In this document: positions 22,368 through 31,895 of the stretch, one piece after another
How the letters are laid out: each line of letters opens with the position of its first letter
How positions within the stretch are numbered: the first letter of the stretch is position 1
Notes under the pieces: model-generated
The model's input: the letters and a program-made list of their open reading frames with translations, nothing else
Databases searched by the model: none
Told to the model about the DNA's origin: nothing
Assembly (NCBI GenBank): GCA_964607245.1
Contig: CAZSIB010000013.1
Span: forward strand, 1 to 39,496
Reading direction: 5' to 3'
Source of the DNA: CAZLPZ01 sp964607245
GTDB taxonomy: Bacteria; Pseudomonadota; Alphaproteobacteria; Micavibrionales; Micavibrionaceae
DNA length: 39,496 nt
Made by a program: the position numbers and the translations under genes

Positions 22368-24157
22368 TCGAGCGGGGCCTCAACCTTTACGTCCCGGACG
22401 CATCCAACGCCAAATCTGGCCGCTTTGAGCTGATGGGCAGCCAAAGCAGCAATCTGTCTCAGGCGCATAGCCGCCTGCTGATTGTGCGTATCTGTTTTCT
22501 TTTAGCGTATGTTCTGGTCTCAATCCGTGCCTTTGATCTGATGGTGCTCCAGGGGACCTTTGTGTCATTCCGCGATCAAGCTGACGCGAATACCGCCCTC
22601 TCCTCGACCATCTCCGAACCACGGCGCGATATTGTAGATCGGAACGGTGTTCTCCTGGCAACATCTATTAAGACCGTTTCCCTTTATGCCGATCCACATT
22701 TAATTTTGGATCAAGAGGAATCTGCGCGTGGGCTGGTGCGTATTTTCGCGGATATGAACTATGGCGATGTGTTGAAGAAGCTTCAATCCGACAAACGCTT
22801 TGTTTGGATCAAACGGAATTTGACACCGAATGAACAGGCGGCTGTTTTAGAACTGGGGCAACCGGGCCTCGCGTTCCAGGAAGAATATCGCCGCCTCTAC
22901 CCGCAAGGGCCGCTTGCCGCGCATGTGGTGGGGACAAGCGGTATTGATTCACAAGGATTAAGCGGCATCGAACAGGCGCTCAATACCACACTCAAGAAAG
23001 ACGGTACGGATGTCGCACTGACCCTAGATATTCGCTTGCAGCATGTCTTGCGCCGTGAAATCGAGCGAACAATTGCCGATTTTACAGCGCAAGCCGGCGC
23101 AGGATTGATCATGGATATTCAAAGTGGCGATATCCTGGCCGCAGTATCTCTACCGGATTTTGATCCCCATCAGCCGGGCAACGCCAAAGATGAGGCAAAA
23201 TTCAATCGATTCTCTTTGGGTACCTATGAACTCGGGTCGACGTTCAAAATTTTTACGACCGCCGCGCTTTTGGAACAACAAAACGTCTCGCTCAAAACAA
23301 CGTATGATACACGCAATCAAATTCGGATCGGGCGGTTTACGATTTCCGATTATCACCCGGAAAACCGGGTTCAAACGATCCCTGAAATCTTTATGCATTC
23401 TTCGAATATCGGTACCGCCATGATGGCGCAACAAATCGGCACAGATGGATTAAAAAACTTCTTTGATGATTTGGGGTTGTTCAAACCCATTGCCTTTGAT
23501 TTACCCGAAATTGGTCGCCCGCAACTGCCCAATCCTTGGCGCGAGGTCTCGACGCTCACAACATCTTATGGACATGGAATCGCGATTACGCCCCTGCAAC
23601 TGGCCACCGCCACAGCAACGATTATCGGCGACGGTACATCTGTTGCACCGCATCTGGTGTTAAACGATCGCCCTACACAAAAAACCGGAATTCGTGTGGT
23701 TTCGCGGGAAACATCGGAAAAAATGCGTGAACTCATGCGTCTGGTTGTCCGCCATGGCACAGGATCGAAAGCAAACGTTGACGGATTGATGGTCGGTGGC
23801 AAAACAGGCACCGCCGAAAAAAGTATCGGCGGACGTTACATTCATAACGCCCTCATTTCATCTTTTGTTGGAGCATTTCCCATGAATGATCCGCGCTATT
23901 TGGTACTGGTCATGATCGATGATCCAAAACCTAATAAATCCAGCTATGGATATGCCACCGCTGGATGGACAGCGGCCCCCACCGCCGCACGTGTGATTGC
24001 GGGCATATCGAATATTTACGGCCTGGTTCCGAACGCCGACATCGCCGATATTTCGGAACCCCTTGAACAATATCTCGCGGGATATGTCCCGCCGACAACC
24101 GCTTCTCCCGTTACAAAAGGATCGACCCTTGCGTCTTTCACAGCTGTTTCCGAATAG
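22364..24157 (+). CDS. ftsI: Septal peptidoglycan transpeptidase FtsI (PBP3)
   Basis: Class B penicillin-binding protein that crosslinks septal peptidoglycan, acting in the periplasm with FtsW. In the 597 residues, a cytoplasmic segment is followed by one transmembrane helix (about 43-62), the dimerisation domain (RRDIVDRNGVLLA), and the transpeptidase domain. All active-site motifs are present: Ser292-x-x-Lys295 (GSTFK), Ser346-Ser-Asn348 (SSN) and Lys480-Thr-Gly (KTGTAEK). The start overlaps the ftsL stop (ATGA). The 3' end overlaps the murE start by 29 bases. Confidence 0.97.
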   Translation: MIERGLNLYVPDASNAKSGRFELMGSQSSNLSQAHSRLLIVRICFLLAYVLVSIRAFDLMVLQGTFVSFRDQADANTALSSTISEPRRDIVDRNGVLLATSIKTVSLYADPHLILDQEESARGLVRIFADMNYGDVLKKLQSDKRFVWIKRNLTPNEQAAVLELGQPGLAFQEEYRRLYPQGPLAAHVVGTSGIDSQGLSGIEQALNTTLKKDGTDVALTLDIRLQHVLRREIERTIADFTAQAGAGLIMDIQSGDILAAVSLPDFDPHQPGNAKDEAKFNRFSLGTYELGSTFKIFTTAALLEQQNVSLKTTYDTRNQIRIGRFTISDYHPENRVQTIPEIFMHSSNIGTAMMAQQIGTDGLKNFFDDLGLFKPIAFDLPEIGRPQLPNPWREVSTLTTSYGHGIAITPLQLATATATIIGDGTSVAPHLVLNDRPTQKTGIRVVSRETSEKMRELMRLVVRHGTGSKANVDGLMVGGKTGTAEKSIGGRYIHNALISSFVGAFPMNDPRYLVLVMIDDPKPNKSSYGYATAGWTAAPTAARVIAGISNIYGLVPNADIADISEPLEQYLAGYVPPTTASPVTKGSTLASFTAVSE

Positions 24158-25607
24158 ATCGTTTACCACTGACCCGCATGTGCGCGGCCTGTGCGAAGAC
24201 TCACGTCTGGCACAACCCGGCGATATTTTCTTTGCGCATTTGGGTAAACGTGCGGATGGAATAGGGTATTTGAACGATGCAATCATGAAGGGATGTGTTG
24301 CAATTGTCGTGCCAGAGGGGTCGTCTCTTCCGAATATTTTACCGACACTGCCTGTCGTTTTTTCAACCGATACACGGCGCGAAATTTCACGTGTGGCGGC
24401 CGCCCTGTATCCCCAGAAACCCAAAACGATTTTGGCCGTCACGGGAACCAGTGGAAAAACATCGACCACCTATTTTGTGCAGCAGATTTTTAATTTATGT
24501 GGCGTTCGTGCCGTATCCCTGGGGACCATTGGAATTGCAGGCGCGGTCACGCGCGAGGGGTCATTAACGACCCCGACGGCACCAGAACTTCACGAAACAC
24601 TCGCCTTTCTTCATGCCCAAGGTGTTGAGGTCGTTGCGATGGAGGCGTCATCTCAGGCGCTTGCGCAATCGCGCATGGACCACGTGCACTTGACAGCCGC
24701 CGCGTTTTTAAATTTATCCCGTGATCATTTGGATTATCACGAAACGCTGGATTCTTATCGCGCAGCAAAATTCCGTTTATTTCAAGAAATTTTACCCGTC
24801 CAGGGCACGGCGATTATCAACAATAATGACAAGACAGCGCGTGATTTGAAAGAAACGGTGCATGCACGCGGGATCAAGTGCCTAACCTATGGGTCCACTG
24901 AAAGTGATTTTTTACTAACTGCGCATCAAATAACATCCAACGGTCAACAGATTACGTTCACCCATCAAGAAAAATCCTACACCGTCATGCTTCATGTACC
25001 GGGTCGGTTCCAAGTCGAGAATATGCTCGCGGCTTTTGGGTTATCCGTGGCTGCAGGCCTGGGGATTGATCAAATCCTTGCTGTCGCACCACAGATACAG
25101 GCCCCACCGGGACGGCTGCAGCCAATCACCGGCCATCCTCAAGGGGCAAAGATTTATGTGGACTATGCCCACAAACCGGATGCACTTGAAAATGTGTTGC
25201 GTGAACTCAAAAATCAGGCGCCACAAAAGCTGATCTGCGTTTTTGGATGCGGTGGCGACCGCGATGCAGGGAAACGCCCTCTTATGGGGGAAATTTCGGC
25301 GCGCTATGCCACGCACACCATCGTAACCGATGATAATCCGCGCACCGAAGACCCCGCTGCCATTCGCGCCGCTATTCGTGCGGCCTGTCCAGATGCTTTG
25401 GATATTTCCGATCGGCGGCAAGCGATTAGGACGGCTCTTTCTATGGCCGGAACAGACGATATTGTCCTCATCGCCGGAAAAGGTCACGAACAAGGCCAAA
25501 AATTTGCAACACACACCGATCCATTTGACGATGTGATCGAAGCCGAAAAAGCCATTCAATCCCTGATCTTTTCTTCCTCCCCCCTACCCCTCAAGGTTTT
25601 GCCATGA
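24129..25607 (+). CDS. murE: UDP-MurNAc-L-Ala-D-Glu:meso-DAP ligase MurE
   Basis: Cytoplasmic Mur ligase that adds meso-diaminopimelate to the peptidoglycan precursor using ATP. In this 492-residue call, the P-loop is GTSGKTSTT (Lys110), the carbamylated-Lys region is present, and the DAP-specificity motif DNPR is at 402-405, followed by GKGHEQ. I propose the TTG at 24129 as start: it gives MRLSQLFPN, has AAAAGGA 7 bases upstream, and yields the normal length. The open frame reaches 23997 but that part lies inside ftsI and is not conserved. The stop overlaps the murF start (ATGA). Confidence 0.95.
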   Translation: MRLSQLFPNRSFTTDPHVRGLCEDSRLAQPGDIFFAHLGKRADGIGYLNDAIMKGCVAIVVPEGSSLPNILPTLPVVFSTDTRREISRVAAALYPQKPKTILAVTGTSGKTSTTYFVQQIFNLCGVRAVSLGTIGIAGAVTREGSLTTPTAPELHETLAFLHAQGVEVVAMEASSQALAQSRMDHVHLTAAAFLNLSRDHLDYHETLDSYRAAKFRLFQEILPVQGTAIINNNDKTARDLKETVHARGIKCLTYGSTESDFLLTAHQITSNGQQITFTHQEKSYTVMLHVPGRFQVENMLAAFGLSVAAGLGIDQILAVAPQIQAPPGRLQPITGHPQGAKIYVDYAHKPDALENVLRELKNQAPQKLICVFGCGGDRDAGKRPLMGEISARYATHTIVTDDNPRTEDPAAIRAAIRAACPDALDISDRRQAIRTALSMAGTDDIVLIAGKGHEQGQKFATHTDPFDDVIEAEKAIQSLIFSSSPLPLKVLP

Positions 25608-27088
25608 CGTTATCTTCCGCTTACTGGCCCGCACGCGATATTGCAACGATCACACACGGCGAAACAACGGGATCTTGGATCGGGACGCGCATCGTTTTCG
25701 ATAGTCGTGAAATTATTCCGGGAGATATTTTTATTGCCCTTCGGGCCGCAGATTTTCCAACCTTAGGCGGTGGCACCAGTGATGGACATGCCTATATTGA
25801 AGATGCCTTAAACTGCGGTGCGGTTGGGGTGATTGTCGAAAAAGTACCCAGTTCTTTGGCGGGTGATCCGCGCGTGGTGTTGGTACGGTCTACCCGCGCG
25901 GCGTTTGATGATTTGGCAACCGCCGCCCGTGCGGCATCGGGTGCACGTATTTTTGGCGTGACTGGATCCGTTGGAAAAACAAGTACACGCAAAATTTTAA
26001 ATCTGATGCTTGCCGCGTTTGGGACCACATACACCTCTCAAAAAAACTATAATAACGCGATGGGTGTGCCCGCGACGCTCGCTTCTCTGCCTCAAAACGC
26101 GGATTACGCTGTGATTGAAATGGGCATGAATCATGGCGGTGAAATTGAGCCTCTCACAAAAATGGTACGCCCGCATGTGGCCCTTATCACCACGATTGCC
26201 CCTGCGCATGTTGAAAATTTTCCTGATGGTCTCGACGGCATCGCGCGGGCCAAGGCCGAAATTTTTGCAGGTCTTGAGCCCGGCGGCGTCGCGATTGTGC
26301 CACATGACAGCCCTTTTGCTCAAGATTTGCGCGATCTCGCGCAGACGCAAGGGGTCACACGTATTCTCTCCTTTGGTGAAACGGATGGCGCTGATGCCCA
26401 GATGATATCATGTGTTGAAGCACGTAATGGCACACGTGTGACCGCACATATTCTGGGCGAAACGCTGTCCTATTTCATTCCGGCGGGAAAACACCAGGCG
26501 ATGAATGCACTCGCCGCGTTACTCGCTCTCTCTGCATCCAATCTGGATATCCACCGTGCCGCTGCAGCGCTCACATCTTTTGAACCTGTTGCGGGACGCG
26601 GACGCGCCGAACAACTGGATATCGGTGATCCACAAAATCCTGTGATTCTGATTGATGAAAGTTATAACGCCTCACCCGCTGCTATGACGGCGGCATTCCG
26701 TGTTGTTGCGCTCATCGATCCCGGACGCGGGGGGCGCCGCATTGCGATTTTGGGCGATATGTTGGAACTCGGATCATCGGCACCGAAACTTCATGCTGAT
26801 TTGGCCTTGCCCCTGCGCGCCGCAAATATCGATTTGGTCTATACCTGCGGGCCATTGATGAAACATCTGCATGATACACTACCGCCAGAATTGCGCGGGG
26901 ATCACCGCGATAATTCTGCCCAAATGGCAAAGATTGTTCCGGATGTCCTGATCCCCGGTGATGTTGTGATGGTCAAGGGATCGCATGGCAGCCGCATGGA
27001 TTTGGTCGTCGAAGCCTTGCGGCAACTTCCCGCGACAAAAGCAAAAAAGAATACATCCGCCCAGAAAGAGACACGCCATGCTATATAA
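25604..27088 (+). CDS. murF: UDP-MurNAc-tripeptide:D-Ala-D-Ala ligase MurF
   Basis: Adds the D-Ala-D-Ala dipeptide to complete the UDP-MurNAc-pentapeptide in the cytoplasm. The 494 residues show the MurF N-terminal recognition domain (FDSREIIPGDIFIAL), the P-loop GSVGKTSTRK (about 121-130), NYNNAMGVP, YAVIEMGMNHGGEI, and the C-terminal DESYNASPAAMTAA and ILGDMLELG. The last 20 residues are Lys-rich (ATKAKKNTSAQKETRH), slightly longer than usual. It starts within the murE stop (ATGA) and overlaps mraY by 11 bases. Confidence 0.97.
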   Translation: MTLSSAYWPARDIATITHGETTGSWIGTRIVFDSREIIPGDIFIALRAADFPTLGGGTSDGHAYIEDALNCGAVGVIVEKVPSSLAGDPRVVLVRSTRAAFDDLATAARAASGARIFGVTGSVGKTSTRKILNLMLAAFGTTYTSQKNYNNAMGVPATLASLPQNADYAVIEMGMNHGGEIEPLTKMVRPHVALITTIAPAHVENFPDGLDGIARAKAEIFAGLEPGGVAIVPHDSPFAQDLRDLAQTQGVTRILSFGETDGADAQMISCVEARNGTRVTAHILGETLSYFIPAGKHQAMNALAALLALSASNLDIHRAAAALTSFEPVAGRGRAEQLDIGDPQNPVILIDESYNASPAAMTAAFRVVALIDPGRGGRRIAILGDMLELGSSAPKLHADLALPLRAANIDLVYTCGPLMKHLHDTLPPELRGDHRDNSAQMAKIVPDVLIPGDVVMVKGSHGSRMDLVVEALRQLPATKAKKNTSAQKETRHAI

Positions 27089-28172
27089 TCTTCTTGTCCC
27101 CCTCATCGACGATTATTCATTTTTGAATATTTTTCGGTACATTACATTCCGTACGGGCGGGGCCATTATCACCGCGCTTCTCATCTCGCTTTTCATTGGC
27201 CCACCTTTTATACGCTGGCTCAAATCGATACAAGGTGCAGGGCAACCCATTCGTGAACTTGGGCCCGAAACACATCATAAAAAAGCAGGTACGCCCACCA
27301 TGGGCGGATTGATGATTTTGGTGTCAGTGACCCTGGCAACGCTTCTTTGGGCCGATTTGACCAATCCGTTTATTTGGCTCACGCTCCTGGTGACATTAGG
27401 CTTTGGCGCGATTGGATTTCACGACGACTATCTGAAGCTCACAAAACGCTCACATCATGGTCTCTCTCCACGTAATAAATTACTCGCGCAAATCGCGATT
27501 GGCGCAGGGGCGGTGATTGGAATTATGCTCGCCATGCCCGAAACCCCGAGCGGCGTGGCAACCGGCATCGCCTTTCCATTTATCAAGGATTATTTCCTGG
27601 ATCTTTCCTTGTTTTTTATTGTCTGGGCGCTTGTTGTGATTATTGGTGCGTCGAACGCAGTCAATTTAACCGATGGTCTCGATGGTCTTGCCACGGTCCC
27701 GGTTGCGATTGCGACGGGATGTTTTGCACTGATCGCCTATCTTTGTGGGCATGCGATTTACGCAAGCTATCTGCATATCGCGTTTATTCCAGGATCGGGA
27801 GAACTTGCGATTTTATGCGGTGCCATCGTGGGTGCGTGCATGGGATTTTTATGGTTTAACGCTCCACCCGCCCAGGTATTTATGGGCGATGTTGGATCAC
27901 TATCCTTGGGTGGGGCCTTGGGCACACTCGCCGTCATTACGAAACATGAAATCGTGCTTGCCATTATTGGTGGATTATTCGTGATGGAAACGGTATCGGT
28001 GATGATTCAAGTCATCTATTTTCGCCTGACCGGAAAGAGATTTTTCCGCATGGCCCCCATTCATCACCATTTTGAAAAGATGGGATGGCCCGAAACGACC
28101 GTCGTGGTTCGGTTTTGGATCATTGCGATTGTCCTCGCCCTGATTGGCCTGTCGACACTCAAACTGCGGTAA
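27078..28172 (+). CDS. mraY: Phospho-MurNAc-pentapeptide transferase MraY
   Basis: Integral membrane enzyme that transfers phospho-MurNAc-pentapeptide to undecaprenyl phosphate, making lipid I. The 364 residues contain about ten transmembrane helices and the family motifs: KKAGTPTMGGL, IGFHDDYLKL with the Asp pair, NAVNLTDGLDGLA, FMGDVGSLSLGG and APIHHHFEKMGW. I chose the ATG at 27078 because it gives the standard MLYNLLVPL N-terminus; the frame is open upstream but that segment lies in murF. Ends 26 bases before murD. Confidence 0.97.
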   Translation: MLYNLLVPLIDDYSFLNIFRYITFRTGGAIITALLISLFIGPPFIRWLKSIQGAGQPIRELGPETHHKKAGTPTMGGLMILVSVTLATLLWADLTNPFIWLTLLVTLGFGAIGFHDDYLKLTKRSHHGLSPRNKLLAQIAIGAGAVIGIMLAMPETPSGVATGIAFPFIKDYFLDLSLFFIVWALVVIIGASNAVNLTDGLDGLATVPVAIATGCFALIAYLCGHAIYASYLHIAFIPGSGELAILCGAIVGACMGFLWFNAPPAQVFMGDVGSLSLGGALGTLAVITKHEIVLAIIGGLFVMETVSVMIQVIYFRLTGKRFFRMAPIHHHFEKMGWPETTVVVRFWIIAIVLALIGLSTLKLR

Positions 28173-28198
28173 ATTTTGGGGCGATAGGCGCAACAGCC

Positions 28199-29602
28199 AT
28201 GATTGACCTTTCTTCTTACGCGCGTCGTATCTCCCCACAAAACATTGTCGTGTATGGATTGGGGAAATCCGGTCTTGCCGCAACGCGAGCCTTATGCGCT
28301 GCAGGAATTTCAGTCTATGTCCACGATGACAATCCTGATCAACTGAAATGTGGATTGGATGTGGGCGGAACCGCCCTGTCGCCTGATTTTTCTGAACTTC
28401 ACTGTGCCGCGGCACTTATCTTGAACCCTGCGGTTTCCCTTTCTTTCCCTGCGCCACATCCGGTTGTAAATGCTGCGCGGGCACAGGGCGTTCCGGTGAT
28501 CGGGGATATTGAACTTTTTTCTTATGCGGGAACAAATGCACCTTCGATTGGCATTACGGGTACAAACGGAAAATCAACAACCACCGCACTCACCGCACAT
28601 ATTTTAAATCATGCGGGCCGTTCGGCTATTCCATGCGGGAATATCGGCACACCGATTCTAGAGATCGATATTACAACCCCAGAAACTCAGATCGTGATCG
28701 AAATGTCATCATTCCAACTCGATTTATGCCCGATATTCCGGCCCGATATTGCGGCGCATCTGAATATCACCCCTGACCATCTGGATCGGCACGGGGACCT
28801 TGCCGGATATATCGCCGTCAAAGAGCGCATTTTTGAGGGTTCTGGCATTGGTTTTTGCGGCATTGACGACGATGCCTCCCGCACCATGTTTGCCCGCGCG
28901 CAAAAGAATACAGCGCGACGTATGATTCCGGTGTCCTGCACCTCAACACCGGAAGACGGCATTTTTCTTGATGATACCTGTATTGTCGACCGGGCATTCG
29001 AAGGTCGAGTTTTAAGCACGATTTCCAATCTTCCGACTTTGCGCGGGAAACATAACTATCAAAATGCCCTTTTCGCCTATGGGATCACCCGTGCCCTGGG
29101 GGTGGGTCCCGATCAAATTTATGAGGCGTTACACACCTATCCAGGATTACCCCATCGTCAGGTCAGTGTACGAACCTTAAATGGCGTCGAATATATCAAC
29201 GACAGCAAGGCCACGAATGCCGATGCCACGGACAAGGCGCTTCAAACCTTTCACGATATCTATTGGATCGTGGGCGGATTACCCAAAGCGGGGGGATTAA
29301 CCGGGCTTGAACCCTATGCCCCACGCATGCGTCGCGCCTATTTGATTGGGACAGCGGCAGACGATTTTTCCGCCTTTATGCGTGCACAAAAAATCGACTA
29401 TGTATGTTCGGGCACCCTTGATGCTGCGGTATCTCAGGCACACAATGATGCCCAAAAAGACGTCGTGCACGGGAAATTACCCGGTGTTGTCTTGCTCTCT
29501 CCCGCGTGCGCATCCTATGATCAGTTTAAATCCTATGCGGATCGCGGCGATGTTTTTACGGACCTTGTCAAAAACCTTGACTCTGGATCGGCGGTGGCGT
29601 GA
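28199..29602 (+). CDS. murD: UDP-MurNAc-L-alanine:D-glutamate ligase MurD
   Basis: Cytoplasmic Mur ligase adding D-glutamate to UDP-MurNAc-L-Ala. The 467 residues show the N-terminal UDP-binding Rossmann fold (NIVVYGLGKSGLAATRAL), the P-loop GITGTNGKSTTTAL (about 118-131), CGNIGTPIL, EMSSFQLD, LNITPDHLDRHG, LRGKHNYQNALFAYG, and the C-terminal INDSKATNADATDKAL and LLSPACASYDQFKSY. The ATG at 28199 is preceded by GATAGG. The stop overlaps the ftsW start. Confidence 0.97.
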   Translation: MIDLSSYARRISPQNIVVYGLGKSGLAATRALCAAGISVYVHDDNPDQLKCGLDVGGTALSPDFSELHCAAALILNPAVSLSFPAPHPVVNAARAQGVPVIGDIELFSYAGTNAPSIGITGTNGKSTTTALTAHILNHAGRSAIPCGNIGTPILEIDITTPETQIVIEMSSFQLDLCPIFRPDIAAHLNITPDHLDRHGDLAGYIAVKERIFEGSGIGFCGIDDDASRTMFARAQKNTARRMIPVSCTSTPEDGIFLDDTCIVDRAFEGRVLSTISNLPTLRGKHNYQNALFAYGITRALGVGPDQIYEALHTYPGLPHRQVSVRTLNGVEYINDSKATNADATDKALQTFHDIYWIVGGLPKAGGLTGLEPYAPRMRRAYLIGTAADDFSAFMRAQKIDYVCSGTLDAAVSQAHNDAQKDVVHGKLPGVVLLSPACASYDQFKSYADRGDVFTDLVKNLDSGSAVA

Positions 29603-30777
29603 TGAATAAATTCTTTTCAATTGCCCGCACGGAACGGCATTTTTTATCCGAATGGTGGTGGACCGTTGACCGCGTTCTCCTTGCGGCCCTGATTGCCATG
29701 ATGATGATCGGGGTTGTTTTGGTCATGGCCGCAAGTCCTCCTGTTGCCGAACGTATTGGCGTTACATCGATGCACTTTATTATCCGACATCTGATCACGC
29801 TGGGCCCTGTCTTGGCCTTGATCTTGGGATTGTCATTTATGAACGAACGACAAATATGGCGCACAGCAACTTTTGTTTTGGCCGGTGGAATCGTGGCCAT
29901 GATCCTTGTGCTCTTTATCGGAACGGAAATTAAAGGGGCGCAGCGTTGGCTGCATCTCCCTGGTTTTTCATTGCAGCCCAGCGAATTTGTAAAGCCCGCT
30001 TTGGCAGTCATCGCCGCATGGCTTATTGCGCGGCAAAAGGAACAGCCCAATTTCCCTGGAAATATTTTGGCCGGGATTGTTTATTTTCTGGTGATTACAT
30101 TACTTTTGTTGCAACCCGATTTGGGGATGACGGTGATTGTGACATCTATTATTGCCGCCCAGATTTTTCTCGCAGGCTTGCCGTTCCGTTATATGGCGGG
30201 GTTTGTCCTCTTGGGGATTTTTGGTTTGCTTCTTGCGTATTATAGTTTTGATCATGTGCACAGCCGGATCGACCGTTTTCTCGATCCCACGCGGGGCGAT
30301 AATTACCAAATTGAACAATCGATCAATGCCTTTCACAATGGCGGCATCATCGGCACCGGACCCGGCCAGGGCACGATTAAACTTCGGATTCCAGACGCCC
30401 ATGCCGATTTCATTTTTTCAGTCGGTGCGGAAGAATTTGGTTTGATTTTTGTGTATGCGTTGATTGCCCTTTATGGCTTTATTATCTGGCGCGTGATCCA
30501 TCATCTGGTTCAAGCGAAAAGCATGTTTGTTATTCTGGCGTGCGGCGGACTGTTAACCATGTTTGGGCTTCAGGCCATGGTCCATATGGGATCGGCGATG
30601 CATCTTCTCCCCACCAAAGGCATGACGCTTCCCTTTATGAGCTATGGCGGGTCGTCGCTGCTCTCGATGGGATTTAGTTTTGGGATTGTGCTGGCGCTCA
30701 CCCGCCGCAGCCCAAAGACCAGTATTTCGCGGATGGGGATGTCGATGAATGCCGCGATGGAGACAACAACACCATGA
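29602..30777 (+). CDS. ftsW: Lipid II polymerase FtsW (SEDS family)
   Basis: Multi-pass membrane glycosyltransferase that polymerises septal peptidoglycan together with FtsI. The 391 residues contain about ten transmembrane helices and SEDS motifs: GAQRWLHLPGFSLQPSEFVK, LLQPDLGMTVIV, GIIGTGPGQGTIKLRIPDAH, DFIFSVGAEEFG and the C-terminal GMTLPFMSYGGSSLL. I use the ATG at 29602, sharing one base with the murD stop (TGATG); the GTG just before it is an equally placed alternative. The stop overlaps murG (ATGA). Confidence 0.96.
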   Translation: MNKFFSIARTERHFLSEWWWTVDRVLLAALIAMMMIGVVLVMAASPPVAERIGVTSMHFIIRHLITLGPVLALILGLSFMNERQIWRTATFVLAGGIVAMILVLFIGTEIKGAQRWLHLPGFSLQPSEFVKPALAVIAAWLIARQKEQPNFPGNILAGIVYFLVITLLLLQPDLGMTVIVTSIIAAQIFLAGLPFRYMAGFVLLGIFGLLLAYYSFDHVHSRIDRFLDPTRGDNYQIEQSINAFHNGGIIGTGPGQGTIKLRIPDAHADFIFSVGAEEFGLIFVYALIALYGFIIWRVIHHLVQAKSMFVILACGGLLTMFGLQAMVHMGSAMHLLPTKGMTLPFMSYGGSSLLSMGFSFGIVLALTRRSPKTSISRMGMSMNAAMETTTP

Positions 30778-31892
30778 CACAAAAAATCCTTCTTGCCGCT
30801 GGCGGAACAGGCGGGCATGTCGCCCCCGCGATTGCCCTTGCAGATGAACTGATCACCCGGGGATATGCCGTGATTTTGGCAACCGACACACGGGGGTTAC
30901 GATTTGTCACGCCGCGCCCAGGTATGACTGTTAAAATCATTCGCGCTGGCACAATTCGCAAGAACCCCATGCGTCTAATCAAAGATATAGTGAATTTAAC
31001 GATTGGGCTTTTTCAATCCTTTGATCTTTTGCGCGATCATCACCCCGTTGCCGTTGTGGGGTTTGGCGGATATCCCTGTTTTCCGCCCGTTCTGACCGCC
31101 CAGATCATCGGCATTCCGACGTTGCTGCATCAAAGCGACGCCGTTGTTGGCAAAGCGAATGCCTGGCTTGCCCGGTTTTGCACACGCCTTGCGCTTTCTC
31201 TTCCAGACGACCGGTCACTTCCCGAGAGCGTTAAGAAGAAAACCGTGATCACCGGGCGGCCTTGCGCCCCCGCAATCGATGCGCTTTTTACCCACGCCTA
31301 CACGGCCTCGACAGGTAATGATCCGTTTCATATCGTAATTCTGGGGGGATCCCAGGGCGCGCGGATCTTGAGCGATGACGTCCCGCGTGCGCTGTGTGCT
31401 CTCCCCGATCATCTACGCGCACGCCTGCACCTCACCCATCAAGTCCTGACGGATGATGTTCAAACAGTCCAGGACCTCTATCAAAACGCCGGGATTAATG
31501 CCGATATCGCACCTTTTTTTAACGATATCCCGGCGCGACTGGCGGCGGCGCATCTTTTTATCGGGCGGTCGGGCGGCACCGTCCACGAAATATCGATTGC
31601 CGGAATTCCTGCGCTGTATCTCCCCTATCCGCATCACCGGGATCAACAACAACTGAAAAACGCCGCCGTCATTGAACGCGCGGGCGGCGCCGTCATCCTG
31701 GAAGAACGCGATTTTACCGCGAAATCTTTCCTTGCGCCGATCACCGAGATCATGCAGAATTCCGCATTATCTGAAAAAATGGCGGCGGCGGCCAAATCCT
31801 GCGGGCACCCTTTTGCGGCGAAAAAGCTTGCGGATGCGGTGCTCGACTTGATCCCAGCCCCCGTGCGCCAAAAGAACGACAAGGGAATTTGA
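30774..31892 (+). CDS. murG: UDP-GlcNAc:lipid I N-acetylglucosaminyltransferase MurG
   Basis: Peripheral inner-membrane GT-B glycosyltransferase that adds GlcNAc to lipid I to give lipid II. The 372 residues contain the N-terminal GGTGGHVAPAIALADEL loop, GFGGYPCFPPVLTAQ, LLHQSDAVVGKANAW, the C-terminal donor-site GGSQGARILS, and GRSGGTVHEISIAGIPALYLPYP with HRDQQQLKNA. Start overlaps the ftsW stop (ATGA). MurC follows after 3 bases. Confidence 0.97.
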   Translation: MTQKILLAAGGTGGHVAPAIALADELITRGYAVILATDTRGLRFVTPRPGMTVKIIRAGTIRKNPMRLIKDIVNLTIGLFQSFDLLRDHHPVAVVGFGGYPCFPPVLTAQIIGIPTLLHQSDAVVGKANAWLARFCTRLALSLPDDRSLPESVKKKTVITGRPCAPAIDALFTHAYTASTGNDPFHIVILGGSQGARILSDDVPRALCALPDHLRARLHLTHQVLTDDVQTVQDLYQNAGINADIAPFFNDIPARLAAAHLFIGRSGGTVHEISIAGIPALYLPYPHHRDQQQLKNAAVIERAGGAVILEERDFTAKSFLAPITEIMQNSALSEKMAAAAKSCGHPFAAKKLADAVLDLIPAPVRQKNDKGI

Positions 31893-31895
31893 CGC

